Origin: Actinomadura rudentiformis
GTDB taxonomy: Bacteria > Actinomycetota > Actinomycetes > Streptosporangiales > Streptosporangiaceae
Reading direction: 5' to 3'
Assembly (NCBI RefSeq): GCF_008923185.1
Contig: NZ_WBMT01000036.1
Coordinates: 1 to 64,000, forward strand
Length of the DNA stretch: 64,000 bases
In this document: one piece after another, positions 8,670 to 17,099 of the stretch
Layout of the letters: each line of letters opens with the position of its first letter
Numbering within the stretch: position 1 is the stretch's first letter
Position numbers and translations under genes: made by a program
The notes under the pieces: generated by a model
Database searches by the model: none
What the model saw: the letters and a program-made list of their open reading frames with translations, nothing else
What the model was told of the DNA's origin: nothing

Positions 8670-9949
8670 CAGCGCAGATCGTTGAAGCCATCGCCGGCAA
8701 GCTCGCCGATCCTCAGGAGGTCGCGGCCATCGCTGCCCGCCCGGGGAACGAGCTGGTCCTCCCCACGGCGACGATGAGGCAGTGGGAGACGCACGGGCTG
8801 TCGGACTCGTATCCGGCCGTGTCGCTGCTGTTCGCCGAACTCGGCGCCACCGATGCGGCCCAGCGACCCCGTGCGCACGCCCACCTGGCGGCGGGTCTTG
8901 CCGCGGACGCACCTCCACCGGTCCCCGCACTGTACGGCGGTGCCATGTCCCTCGGCTTCGCCGCCCACGCGGCGGCCCTCGCATCGGGCGGGTACACGAC
9001 TCTGCTGTCGCGACTGGACCAGGCCATCGTCGGGCAGGTTCGGCGCTGGGCTCGTGATCGGCGGTCGGCCGGCGCCCCCATCGGTGACTGGAGCGGTTAT
9101 GACGTCATCACCGGTGGGGCGGGGCTGGGCCGGTATCTGCTGGCCCGCCACGAACGGACGGGTGATGAAGGGGTCGGTGAGGCGCTGCGCGAGACCCTCG
9201 ACGTACTGGTGAACGTCGCGCTCGCCGCGGACACCAAGGTCGACGGACGGCCGGTGCCCGCCTGGTGGGTCCACCACGGTGTGACGCACGATGACACCGC
9301 CGGCCACCTCAACCTCGGTCTGGCGCACGGCCTGGGTGGTCCGCTCGCGCTGCTGGCCGTCGCCTGGCGCGCGGGCGTACGGGTGGACCGGCACGCGGAG
9401 GCGGCCGCCGCCATCGTGGCACTGCTCGATGACCGGCAGCTCGAAGATGAAGCTGGTCCCTACTGGCCCTACTGGGTGTTCCTCGACGGGGCCGATGATC
9501 CGGCCAGGATCCGTGATGTCTGGTGCTACGGGGCAGCGGGGGTGGGCCGTTCCCTGTACCTGGCGGGTTCGGCTTTCGACGAGAAGGAGTGGCGGGACAC
9601 CGGCGACGCCGCGGTGCGCGGTGCGCTCACCGGTCCCGCCGAGCACGCCATTCACGATGTCGCGTTGTGCCACGGCTGGGCGGGGTTGCTGCACATCGCC
9701 TCCCGGATGGCTCACGACACGGGCGATGCCGCGTACACGGCCGCCGCAGACGGGTTCGCCACTCGGATCGGCGAGGTCTATGACCCGGACGCGCCGTTCG
9801 GATTCCGGTACGCCCATCCCACCGCGCCGCACCAGACCGACCGTCCGGGTTTCCTCGAGGGCGCCGCCGGCATCGCCCTCGCCCTGCATTGCCATGGCAC
9901 CGGTGCGCCGCCCGTGACCGGCTGGGACGCCGCACTGCTCCTCAATTGA
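8666..9949 (+). CDS. lanC: Lanthionine cyclase LanC
   Basis: A 427-residue cyclase that adds Cys thiols to Dha/Dhb to form (methyl)lanthionine rings. Zinc ligands are visible: Cys287 in the WCYG motif, and Cys335 and His336 in CHGW. The other family signatures are the Gly-rich toroid repeats, such as VITGGAGLGRYLL and HLNLGLAHGLGGPLALL. The length is normal for the family. The start overlaps the LanB stop by four bases, and the JmjC gene follows 37 bases downstream. It would work with LanB and the exporter at the membrane. Confidence 0.95.
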   Translation: MTAQIVEAIAGKLADPQEVAAIAARPGNELVLPTATMRQWETHGLSDSYPAVSLLFAELGATDAAQRPRAHAHLAAGLAADAPPPVPALYGGAMSLGFAAHAAALASGGYTTLLSRLDQAIVGQVRRWARDRRSAGAPIGDWSGYDVITGGAGLGRYLLARHERTGDEGVGEALRETLDVLVNVALAADTKVDGRPVPAWWVHHGVTHDDTAGHLNLGLAHGLGGPLALLAVAWRAGVRVDRHAEAAAAIVALLDDRQLEDEAGPYWPYWVFLDGADDPARIRDVWCYGAAGVGRSLYLAGSAFDEKEWRDTGDAAVRGALTGPAEHAIHDVALCHGWAGLLHIASRMAHDTGDAAYTAAADGFATRIGEVYDPDAPFGFRYAHPTAPHQTDRPGFLEGAAGIALALHCHGTGAPPVTGWDAALLLN

Positions 9950-9986
9950 TACTCGCACTGCTCCCCACTGATATGGAGACCGCCGA

Positions 9987-10892
9987 ATGAGCTGGTCCGA
10001 CATCTTCGCCGACCCCGCCGACCGTGAGCGCCTGGAATGGGGCCGGGAACACCTGCGCTTCACCGCGTCCACGGCGACCACATCGCTGTTGAGCTTCCAG
10101 CGGATCGACGACTGGATCCGATACGGCCAGGTTCGCTATCCGCAGTTCCAGGTGAACATGCCGGAAGGTGGAGTGCCGCCCACGATGTTCACCGAGACAC
10201 GCCCGTATCTAGCCCTGAGCATGCCCGGCTACCCGGTCACCGCCGCGATCGCCGAACAGCTCCGGCAGGGGGCCACGCTGCGGCTCGTCGGGATCGAGGA
10301 CTGGTACCGGCCCGTCGCGGAGCTGGCCGACCGGCTCGCCGAGACCGTCGGCGCCGACATCACGACCTACGCCTTCTACACCTCCCCGGGAGACGGCGGG
10401 GTCGGTGCGCACTGGGACATGGCGGACGTCTTCGTGCTCCAGGTCGAGGGCACCAAGAAATGGAATCTCTGGGACATTCCGGGGGGCACCGACTGGCAGG
10501 ACAACCAGACCCTGCACACCGACCAGGACCCCGACCACGTGATCGAACTGACGCCCGGTGACGGCCTCTACATTCCGGCGGGCACCGGTCACCGGGCGTT
10601 CGCCGGGCCGGAGGGATCGCTGCACCTGTCGATCGCGGTGTCGGTGACCTCGCACCGCAAGATCGTGCGCACGCTGCTCGAGGAACTGATGACCGCCATT
10701 CCGCTGCTGGACCGGCTCCCGGTGGACGGTGACCGGCTCACCCCGATCGCCGCGCTGCTGCGCGAGGTCGCTGAGGCGGCCGACAAGGCCGACCCGGCCA
10801 AGCTCCTGACCAAGGCGGACCGGCGTGAACGGCGTATCAGCGAAGCGCCGCTCATCCCGGGGGTGGATCCTGCGGGTCATCGACCGTTCTGA
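9987..10892 (+). CDS. JmjC-domain Fe(II)/2-oxoglutarate oxygenase, probable lanthipeptide tailoring enzyme
   Basis: A 301-residue cupin-fold oxygenase. The iron-binding triad can be read as His142-x-Asp144 (GAHWDMAD) and His202 (AGTGHRAF). KKWNLWD at 157-163 follows and is typical of the ribosomal-oxygenase branch of JmjC proteins, where Lys binds 2-oxoglutarate. It is the last of the co-directional LanB-LanC-JmjC genes and its stop is followed by a hairpin, so it is very likely in the operon. Inferred role: hydroxylation of a residue in the precursor. The core offers Asp36, Asp38, Asp45, His59 and Arg48. It differs from CinX of cinnamycin, which belongs to another oxygenase family. Confidence 0.85.
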   Translation: MSWSDIFADPADRERLEWGREHLRFTASTATTSLLSFQRIDDWIRYGQVRYPQFQVNMPEGGVPPTMFTETRPYLALSMPGYPVTAAIAEQLRQGATLRLVGIEDWYRPVAELADRLAETVGADITTYAFYTSPGDGGVGAHWDMADVFVLQVEGTKKWNLWDIPGGTDWQDNQTLHTDQDPDHVIELTPGDGLYIPAGTGHRAFAGPEGSLHLSIAVSVTSHRKIVRTLLEELMTAIPLLDRLPVDGDRLTPIAALLREVAEAADKADPAKLLTKADRRERRISEAPLIPGVDPAGHRPF

Positions 10893-10902
10893 CCTGTCCG
10901 CC

Positions 10903-10922
10903 CGGGCCACCGCCGGTGGGCC
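10903..10922 (+). terminator. Hairpin after JmjC gene
   Basis: An inverted repeat of the form GGCCACC-GCC-GGTGGGCC with one bulge starts about ten bases after the JmjC stop. There is no T-run, as is common in high-GC actinomycetes. It probably ends the LanB-LanC-JmjC transcript. Confidence 0.45.
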
Positions 10923-11110
10923 TGTCGGCTGACCAGGAGGCGAGGGCCCTTACTGGCCTGCGTCCCAGGAATGCCGCGTACCCGACGTTCACGCCACAGC
11001 TCACTCAGAGTGATGCTCAGCCTGGTCACAGATCGGCGGGCCCGGGTGACCTGGTCTCCATCAAGGCGCAGACGTGAGGGGACGTAAGAAAGGTGACGCG
11101 GAGGTAGGAG

Positions 11111-12109
11111 GTGAAGCCCGTCCAGACGGTCACTGAACTCAGTATCGGCCAGGTCTTCGATGTGCGCGTGGCGCTCGACCCCTACGCGTCGACGCTGGCT
11201 CTGGGGCTCGACGCCCTCAGCCACCATCGTGGTGCTCCAGCACACTGGAAGCGCCGGATCCTCGGTTCGCTGACGGCCCGGAAAGCCTTGGCCATGCATC
11301 CGCTCACGGTCGAGGGCCAGTCGGTCGTCCCGGGTTCGGTCAAGCCGCTGAACCCGATCAGCGAGACCCCGGTCCGTGACCAGGTGGAACGACTCCGCGC
11401 CATTCCCGGGGAACAGTTGCTCGAGGATCTGGAAATGGCGTTCCCCTCCGGAGTCCTTCCGGCGCACTGGCGCCAGGTCGCGGACCGGCCCGAGGACTGG
11501 TTGCACCGCTACGCCGACACCATGGTGGACGTGTGGGAGGCCGTCGAACCCCTCTGGAAACACGCTCTTCCTCTGCTGGAGCGCGAGATAGAACGCATCG
11601 GCATCGCCTCCGTGCGGAACGGGCTCGGCACCGTCCTGGCCGGCCTGCATCCCGCCGCCTCGTTCGAGGACAACGTCCTCCGCATCCCCGATCCCGAACC
11701 CGCCCGGTTCGATCTCGGGGATCGTCCTCTCGTCCTGGTCCCGATGCTGGTCGGCGAGGATGCGCTGATCTGCGACTTCGACGACCCGGCGGGGGCCTGG
11801 ATCGCCTATCCGCTGCACGTCGTCCATGACCGGGCGCGCGGCCTCGAAGAACCCGGCTCGCTCGTCGCACTGGTCGGCCCCGTGCGCGCCACGCTGCTGT
11901 GTGCCGCGGCGCTGCCGGTCACCATGGGTGAATTGGCCAAGCTGACTCAGCTTGCCCCCAGCGCCGTGACCCATCACTGTGAACGGCTGGTGGCCAGCGG
12001 GCTGGTCCACCGCGAGCGGCAAGGCCGCGAGATCCGCATCCACCAGACCGAACGAGGCCGCAAAATCGTCGAGCTCTTCCCTCCAGACCCGCGCACCCTC
12101 GCCCCATGA
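11111..12109 (+). CDS. Winged-helix (ArsR-like) regulator with large N-terminal domain
   Basis: A 332-residue protein. Residues 1 to about 240 form an alpha/beta domain of the DUF5937-like kind, found by family knowledge in actinobacterial regulators. The C-terminus (about 250-325) is an ArsR-type winged helix (TMGELAKLTQLAPSAVTHHCERLVASGLVHRE). No metal-binding Cys pair is visible in the helix-turn-helix. The GTG start at 11111 follows GCGGAGG with good spacing. It is the first gene past the lanthipeptide operon terminator and probably controls the cluster (inference). Confidence 0.8.
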   Translation: MKPVQTVTELSIGQVFDVRVALDPYASTLALGLDALSHHRGAPAHWKRRILGSLTARKALAMHPLTVEGQSVVPGSVKPLNPISETPVRDQVERLRAIPGEQLLEDLEMAFPSGVLPAHWRQVADRPEDWLHRYADTMVDVWEAVEPLWKHALPLLEREIERIGIASVRNGLGTVLAGLHPAASFEDNVLRIPDPEPARFDLGDRPLVLVPMLVGEDALICDFDDPAGAWIAYPLHVVHDRARGLEEPGSLVALVGPVRATLLCAAALPVTMGELAKLTQLAPSAVTHHCERLVASGLVHRERQGREIRIHQTERGRKIVELFPPDPRTLAP

Positions 12110-12156
12110 CACGTTCCGCTGTCACCAGCGCACCCTGAAATCGAGTTCGCCGTAGC

Positions 12157-13137
12157 TCAGCCAGCATGTCTCGCCATGCACTGCCGGCGGAACTCGCGCG
12201 GCGAAAGGCCGTAGGCACTGCGAAACGCCCGGCTGAAATGGGCGGGACTGGTGAACCCCCACCTGGCCGCGATCATGCTGATCGGGTGGGCGGCGAGCAG
12301 AGGTTCGGCCAGGTCTCGTCGGCACCGTTCCAGGCGGCGCTCCCGGATCCAGCCCGTGATGGTGTGCCCGTCCTCATGGAACAGTTTCTGCAGGTGTCGC
12401 AGGGAGATGTGGTGCGCCGCGGCTATGGCACCCGGAGTCAGGTGCGGGTCGCCCAGGTTCTCTCCGACGAAGGCGTGAATCTGCGCCATCAGCGCTCGCT
12501 GCCTGGTGTGCGGCGGCACCGCCTTCTGGGCGTCCAGCGCGCCGGCGAGGGCTGCGGTCAGCACGTCGAGCGTCAGGTTGGACAGACGGGCGGCGTCGGC
12601 CGGGCTGAGTTCGTCCATGTGCCGGGCGAGCTGCAGCAAGAACTGCGACGACAACGCGCCGATGCCCAGCTCGCCCTGGAGCCGGACCGCGCTCAGCCGC
12701 CGCAGATCCCGGTCGGGAAAGGGCAGCAACGAGCGCGGAAAACGCAGGAGCAGCAGCCGGTTCGCCGGAAGGTCCGGCGGGCACTCGGCTTGGTAGGGAC
12801 GTGAGGTGTCATACAGCACGAGATCTCCGACTCCGAGATCCGCACGCCGGCCGCCCTGCTCCATCACGGAGCCACCGCTCACGACGCAGGCGAGCTTGAA
12901 CACCTCGGGATCGGCCTGACGGATGCGCTTGGGAGTACGGTGAACCGAATGCGGCGTCGCGGTCATCAGCGTCGCCTGCACCGGGCCGAACTCGCTGATG
13001 CCGACCCGAGCCTGAAATCGGCTCTCCCACTGCGGCCGGCAGCGTAAGTCATAGGGCACCCAGGTGCTCGACGTTGCCTCGGACCAGAAGGCGAACCGGT
13101 CCTTGGCCGGGACTCCCGCCGTACTGACCACGTCCAT
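12157..13137 (-). CDS. AraC-family transcriptional regulator
   Basis: A 326-residue regulator with an N-terminal AraC-binding-like cupin domain (about residues 30-190) and a C-terminal double helix-turn-helix (about 220-320). The second helix-turn-helix reads ISMIAARWGFTSPAHFSRAF and ends with LSPREFRRQ. The start at 13137 (MDVVSTAGVPAKDRFAFWSE) matches the usual beginning of this subfamily. It is convergent with the winged-helix gene and divergent from GlxA-type copy 2. Effector unknown. Confidence 0.9.
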   Translation of the reverse strand: MDVVSTAGVPAKDRFAFWSEATSSTWVPYDLRCRPQWESRFQARVGISEFGPVQATLMTATPHSVHRTPKRIRQADPEVFKLACVVSGGSVMEQGGRRADLGVGDLVLYDTSRPYQAECPPDLPANRLLLLRFPRSLLPFPDRDLRRLSAVRLQGELGIGALSSQFLLQLARHMDELSPADAARLSNLTLDVLTAALAGALDAQKAVPPHTRQRALMAQIHAFVGENLGDPHLTPGAIAAAHHISLRHLQKLFHEDGHTITGWIRERRLERCRRDLAEPLLAAHPISMIAARWGFTSPAHFSRAFRSAYGLSPREFRRQCMARHAG

Positions 13138-13457
13138 GAGCCATCACCTTGTGTTCGTCACATCGCCTGCTGAGGTCCGGCCCGTGCCAACGCCCCCTCA
13201 ACTTGGCGCGCACGGTCAACAACCTGACGCTGCCCGACAACATTCCACGAGTGTCAGCTCCTACGGTTACCTCTCGTGAGGAGAACAGCGCTTTGCCTTC
13301 CCGGCGTCCCGGCCCGGCGCCGACTCGGGGATTCCCTTGGACAAGCAGCGGTAGGTGCAGGGCAACGCGGGGCTTTCGCCGAAAAGTGAGCCGCTAGGCA
13401 CAGCACCTGAGCGGCTCAATGGAATCCCGAAGCGCGTCAATCTCAGTGAGGTCAATC
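13138..13457. promoter_or_regulatory. Divergent region between AraC and GlxA-type genes
   Basis: About 320 bases with no credible gene; it should hold both promoters. A small dyad CCTCTCGTGAGG lies near 13270. TCTCAGTGAGG at 13441-13451 is the ribosome-site segment shared with GlxA-type copy 1. Confidence 0.4.
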
Positions 13458-14480
13458 GTGGGCTTTCATGCCGTCGTGGCGTACGCGCCGGAGAATCTGG
13501 ACACCCTCGGGTTGGCCCTGACCGGCCAAGTGTTCACCGACCGCTCCCACCTGGGACTTCCGGCCTTCGACCTGATGACGGTCACCGAGACACCGGGTTT
13601 GGTGCGCACGGATCTGGGGCTGACCCAGCACATCGAAACCGGCCTCGAGAAGCTGCCGGAGGCCGAGCTGGTCGTGCTGCTGCCGGGTGATGAGGGGACC
13701 TCGAATCCTTCCCTGGCAGTGATCGAGGCGATCCGGGCCGCCCATCGCCACGGCGCGATCATCGCCGCCTTCGGCGCCGGCTCGTACCTGCTGGCCGCCA
13801 CGGGACTGCTCGACGGCCGGCGCGCCACGACGCACTGGAGCCTGACGGCCGGCCTCGCCGCCCGCTTCCCGAAGGTCAAGGTCGTCCACGAACCCCTGTA
13901 CGTCGACGAGGGTCGCCTGGTGACCGGCGCGGGCGGGGCCGCCGGCCTCGACATGCTCCTGCACCTGCTGCGTCGCGACCACGGCTCGGCGGTCGCCAAC
14001 ACGATCGCACGCGAGCTGGTGGTCTCGGCGCATCGCCTCGGCGGGGAGGCGCAGTACATCCCCCATCCCATGCCGGTGCACTCCGGCGACGAACGCATCG
14101 CGGCGGCGATCGCCTGGGCGGGCGAGAACCTCCGGCGGTCATTGTCGGTGAACGAACTGGCCGCACGGGCGCTGATGAGCTCCCGCACCTTCGCCCGCCG
14201 GTTCAAGGAGAGCACCGGCACCACCCCGCACGCCTGGCTTCTCACTCAGCGCCTCAACCGCGCCGAGGAACTCCTCGAAACAACCGACCTGAGCATCGAA
14301 GAGATCGCCGAGCAGGTCGGCTACCGCAACGCCACCGTCCTCCGCGAACTCTTCGTCAAACGCCGCGGCATGCCTCCTCGCACCTACCGCACCATCTTCA
14401 ACCGCCGAACCACCCAACGGAACACATGCCGCGAACGGCCCCCCTGCGGCGATGGAATGGGAAACTCGATCCCAGCTTGA
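13458..14480 (+). CDS. GlxA-type AraC regulator with DJ-1/PfpI domain (copy 2)
   Basis: A 340-residue paralogue of the gene at 1840, with the same DJ-1/PfpI plus AraC layout and the same orientation. The start chosen is a GTG at 13458, six bases after GTGAGG, so that the protein begins VGFHAVVAYAPENL in register with copy 1; an in-frame ATG at 13419 is less likely. The elbow reads FGAGSYLLAATG, with Gly where copy 1 has Cys, so a Cys-based activity is not expected here. The C-terminal tail diverges from copy 1. Confidence 0.88.
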   Translation: MGFHAVVAYAPENLDTLGLALTGQVFTDRSHLGLPAFDLMTVTETPGLVRTDLGLTQHIETGLEKLPEAELVVLLPGDEGTSNPSLAVIEAIRAAHRHGAIIAAFGAGSYLLAATGLLDGRRATTHWSLTAGLAARFPKVKVVHEPLYVDEGRLVTGAGGAAGLDMLLHLLRRDHGSAVANTIARELVVSAHRLGGEAQYIPHPMPVHSGDERIAAAIAWAGENLRRSLSVNELAARALMSSRTFARRFKESTGTTPHAWLLTQRLNRAEELLETTDLSIEEIAEQVGYRNATVLRELFVKRRGMPPRTYRTIFNRRTTQRNTCRERPPCGDGMGNSIPA

Positions 14481-14527
14481 CCAGCCAACAGAAGCCCCCT
14501 GGAGCACGGCCACTGTGGTGAGCCGGG

Positions 14528-15145
14528 TCAGCGAGCGGGCGGCGAGGTGGGTCGCGGCACGTTCGATGGCGGCGCCCAGTATGGCCACCGGCCCCAGTAG
14601 GGCGGCTGTGAGGAGTGTGACCACGGCTGCCACCACGGGTTGGGGGTGTGCCAGCCGTACCCGGAAAATGGCGGCGAGGAGTAGCCGGGCCCGGGCGTCC
14701 GGCGTTGCTGTGTCCCGTTATTCGACGGTGGCGGCGCGGTGGGACGTTCAGTCAGTGAGATTGAAGTCTTGCCCTTATCGGATGTGTCGAGCACGTGGGG
14801 TTTGCTGGCCGGCTGCGGCGCGACCGGCGGTGCCGGCCTCGATTTCGGTGGCTGCTCGGGTTCCTTGGCCGGCGGGGGTGTCGGCTTCGGGATGATGCCG
14901 CCCGGTGTCGTGGGCGGTGTTTTCGATGGATAGGTCCGAAGCTCCTGTGCGGAGAGCTGGGAGAGGGGCGGCCGGGTGTGCTCTGCGTCCAGCGACGTCG
15001 CGATTCCGTGAAGGGATGCGCCGACTGCGATGGCGAGCAACGCCATTCCGATCCACAGGCCGTACCGGGAGGGCGGCCGGCGAGGGTTGGGTGGCCGGCG
15101 GTGTCGTCCCGCGCGCAAATCGAACAAGTAACCCCTAGGGAACAT
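14528..15145 (-). CDS. Hypothetical single-pass membrane protein with Pro-rich outer tail
   Basis: A 205-residue protein of unrecognised family. A basic N-terminus (about 1-30) precedes one transmembrane helix (YGLWIGMALLAIAVGASLHG). The long Pro/Ser/Thr-rich tail then becomes rich in Trp, Tyr and Pro near the C-terminus (GYGWHTPNPWWQPW). The tail is probably outside the cell. ATG 15145 is preceded by GGGAGATGGGG. The frame extends upstream with CGQCG, so a longer start is possible. Low-complexity composition lowers confidence. Confidence 0.55.
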   Translation of the reverse strand: MFPRGYLFDLRAGRHRRPPNPRRPPSRYGLWIGMALLAIAVGASLHGIATSLDAEHTRPPLSQLSAQELRTYPSKTPPTTPGGIIPKPTPPPAKEPEQPPKSRPAPPVAPQPASKPHVLDTSDKGKTSISLTERPTAPPPSNNGTQQRRTPGPGYSSPPFSGYGWHTPNPWWQPWSHSSQPPYWGRWPYWAPPSNVPRPTSPPAR

Positions 15146-15432
15146 TCGGCCCCATCTCCCGCATTGCCCGCAAGCGACACTTAGGTAAGTAGTTACGCCC
15201 CACTGTCGGTGATCGTCAAGAGGATGGCCTGCGATGTGCTTACCGGTGGCGGGCGGACGCCGGACACTCTTGGCGCACCCGGGTTCAGTGCAACAGCCGT
15301 AGATCGCGGGTAGTGACCGATGCATCGGGCGGGGGCGAAGAGTGCGAAACCGGATGCCGTCGCAGCAATGAGTCTGCCGGCGCCCACAGGTCTATCTTCC
15401 GATCGCGAAAACCAACACATCGGGAGTTAGGC

Positions 15433-16077
15433 ATGGGCATCATCCACATCGAGCTGTTCGCAACCCTGGATCTCGTCGGGCAGGCGCCCGGAGGCCCCGA
15501 CGAGGATCCGCTGGGGTTCCCGTTCGGCGGCTGGCAGGCGCCCCTGCTGGACGAGGTCACCGGGGCGCAGATCGGTGCCGCGTACGAGGGCACCGACGCT
15601 CTCCTGCTCGGTCGGCGGACGTATGACATCTTCGCTGCCTTCTGGCCCTACCAGGAGGGCGGCCAGGACAACGAGATCGCCACGCTCTTCAACAGCGTCC
15701 CGAAGTACGTGGCCTCCCGCGGCAAGCCCGACCTCTCGTGGGCCGGGTCCACGCAGCTCGGCCCGGACCTGGCCGGCGCGGTGCGTGAGATCCGTGACCG
15801 GCACGAGCACGTGAAGGTCGTCGGGAGCCTGAACCTGGTGCAGACCCTTCTGCGCGAGAAGCTCTTCGACCGTCTCGACCTCTGGGTGCACCCGATCGTG
15901 CTGGGCGTCGGGAAGAAGGTGTTCGACGGTGGCGCGGTGCCCACGAACGTCACACTCCTCGAACCGCCGGTAGCGGGTCCGAAAGGCACCGTGTACCTGC
16001 GCTACGGGCTCGCCGAGGGCACGCCCGGGACGGGGGACATGAGCGCACCCGATCGCGGCGTCGGGCGTGACGACTGA
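15433..16077 (+). CDS. Dihydrofolate reductase / RibD C-terminal family protein
   Basis: A 214-residue protein. It begins MGIIHIELFATLDLVGQAPGG, like actinobacterial members of the family, then shows LLLGRRTYDIFAAFWP and KVVGSLNLVQTLL, the nucleotide-binding pieces of the RibD C-terminal fold. ATG 15433 follows CGGGAG, and upstream codons in the frame look non-coding. These stand-alone proteins are presumed NADPH-dependent reductases, but substrates are generally unknown. No operon partner. Confidence 0.88.
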   Translation: MGIIHIELFATLDLVGQAPGGPDEDPLGFPFGGWQAPLLDEVTGAQIGAAYEGTDALLLGRRTYDIFAAFWPYQEGGQDNEIATLFNSVPKYVASRGKPDLSWAGSTQLGPDLAGAVREIRDRHEHVKVVGSLNLVQTLLREKLFDRLDLWVHPIVLGVGKKVFDGGAVPTNVTLLEPPVAGPKGTVYLRYGLAEGTPGTGDMSAPDRGVGRDD

Positions 16078-16272
16078 AGCCGCCCGCGTTGCACGCTGCA
16101 CGTTGCACGCCCGCGCGCCTGCGCAGTTGCGGGGCGGCCCGGATGCCGTTACCGGCTGGGTGACTTCGGCCGGACCGGCGAAGAGGCGGACGGACGCTTC
16201 GCCAAGTGCTTGACGAAACGCTGAGATCGCTTTAACAACCCTGTGCTCTGCTGGGCACAGGGGGATTTCGCC

Positions 16273-17067
16273 ATGCGTAAGACCAGCGGTCTCTTGCCTT
16301 GGGGGGACGTGGTCGTTTCCTGGACGGTCATGATCCTTCTGTCCGCCCTCGCGTGGGTGTTCATGGTGGGGCAGGCGCGCGACATGGGCGTCGAACCCGG
16401 CACCATGGGCATGGCCCTGCCGCTGTTCCTGCTGCTCTGGCTGGTCATGATGACGGCGATGATGCTGCCGTCCGTGGCGCCCGTGGCGCTGACCTGGGGA
16501 CGAGCCATCGGGCGACGGTCGGCGGGCCCGGCGCGCGTGGCGCGGACCGTTCAGTTCGTCGGCGGCTACCTGCTGGTCTGGACGGCTTTCGGCCTCCTCG
16601 CGTACGGCGGAATGTCGCTGACGGGTGACCTGGTCGAACGCGACCCCGAGATAGGGCGCTGGATCGGGGCCGGCGCGTTCGCGCTGGCCGGGCTCTACCA
16701 GCTCGGGCCGTTGAAGAGCATCTGCCTGCGGCACTGCCGTAGCCCCATGGCCCAGCTCCTGCGTTACGCCGGCTTCCGGCCGTGGGCGCGTGATCTGCGG
16801 GTCGGCGTCCACCACGGCGGTTACTGCCTCGGCTGCTGCTGGGCCCTCATGGTCGTGCTCATCCCGCTGGGCGTCATGAACGTCGCCGCGATCGCCGCGC
16901 TGGCCGCCTTGATCTTTCTGGAGAAGCTGTGGCGCCATGGGGCCGCGCTGTCGCGGGTGGCCGGAATCGTGTTCCTGATCCTCGCCGCCCTGGCCCCCTT
17001 CCAGGACTGGCTCCTGCCCGGCCTGATGATGTCGGATATGTCGGAGATGCAATCGGGCGCGTCCTGA
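16273..17067 (+). CDS. DUF2182 integral membrane protein
   Basis: A 264-residue protein with about six membrane helices and the family hallmark LVMMTAMMLPSVAPVAL in an early helix. Cys/His-rich pieces (CLRHCRSP and GYCLGCCW) could bind a metal. The C-terminus is Met-rich (GLMMSDMSEMQSG). ATG 16273 has a CAGGGGGA ribosome site and is preferred over a GTG at 16243. It is convergent with a DUF1326 gene, a family often found beside DUF2182. Function not established; metal handling is only an inference from the residues. Confidence 0.85.
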   Translation: MRKTSGLLPWGDVVVSWTVMILLSALAWVFMVGQARDMGVEPGTMGMALPLFLLLWLVMMTAMMLPSVAPVALTWGRAIGRRSAGPARVARTVQFVGGYLLVWTAFGLLAYGGMSLTGDLVERDPEIGRWIGAGAFALAGLYQLGPLKSICLRHCRSPMAQLLRYAGFRPWARDLRVGVHHGGYCLGCCWALMVVLIPLGVMNVAAIAALAALIFLEKLWRHGAALSRVAGIVFLILAALAPFQDWLLPGLMMSDMSEMQSGAS

Positions 17068-17099
17068 GAATCAGAGATCAGATTCACCCCTGGCGGTGC

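Noticed and set aside
15427-17052. 541-codon leftward frame under the reductase-family and DUF2182 genes
   Set aside because: It spans two well-recognised plus-strand genes and reads as His/Gln/Arg-rich noise.
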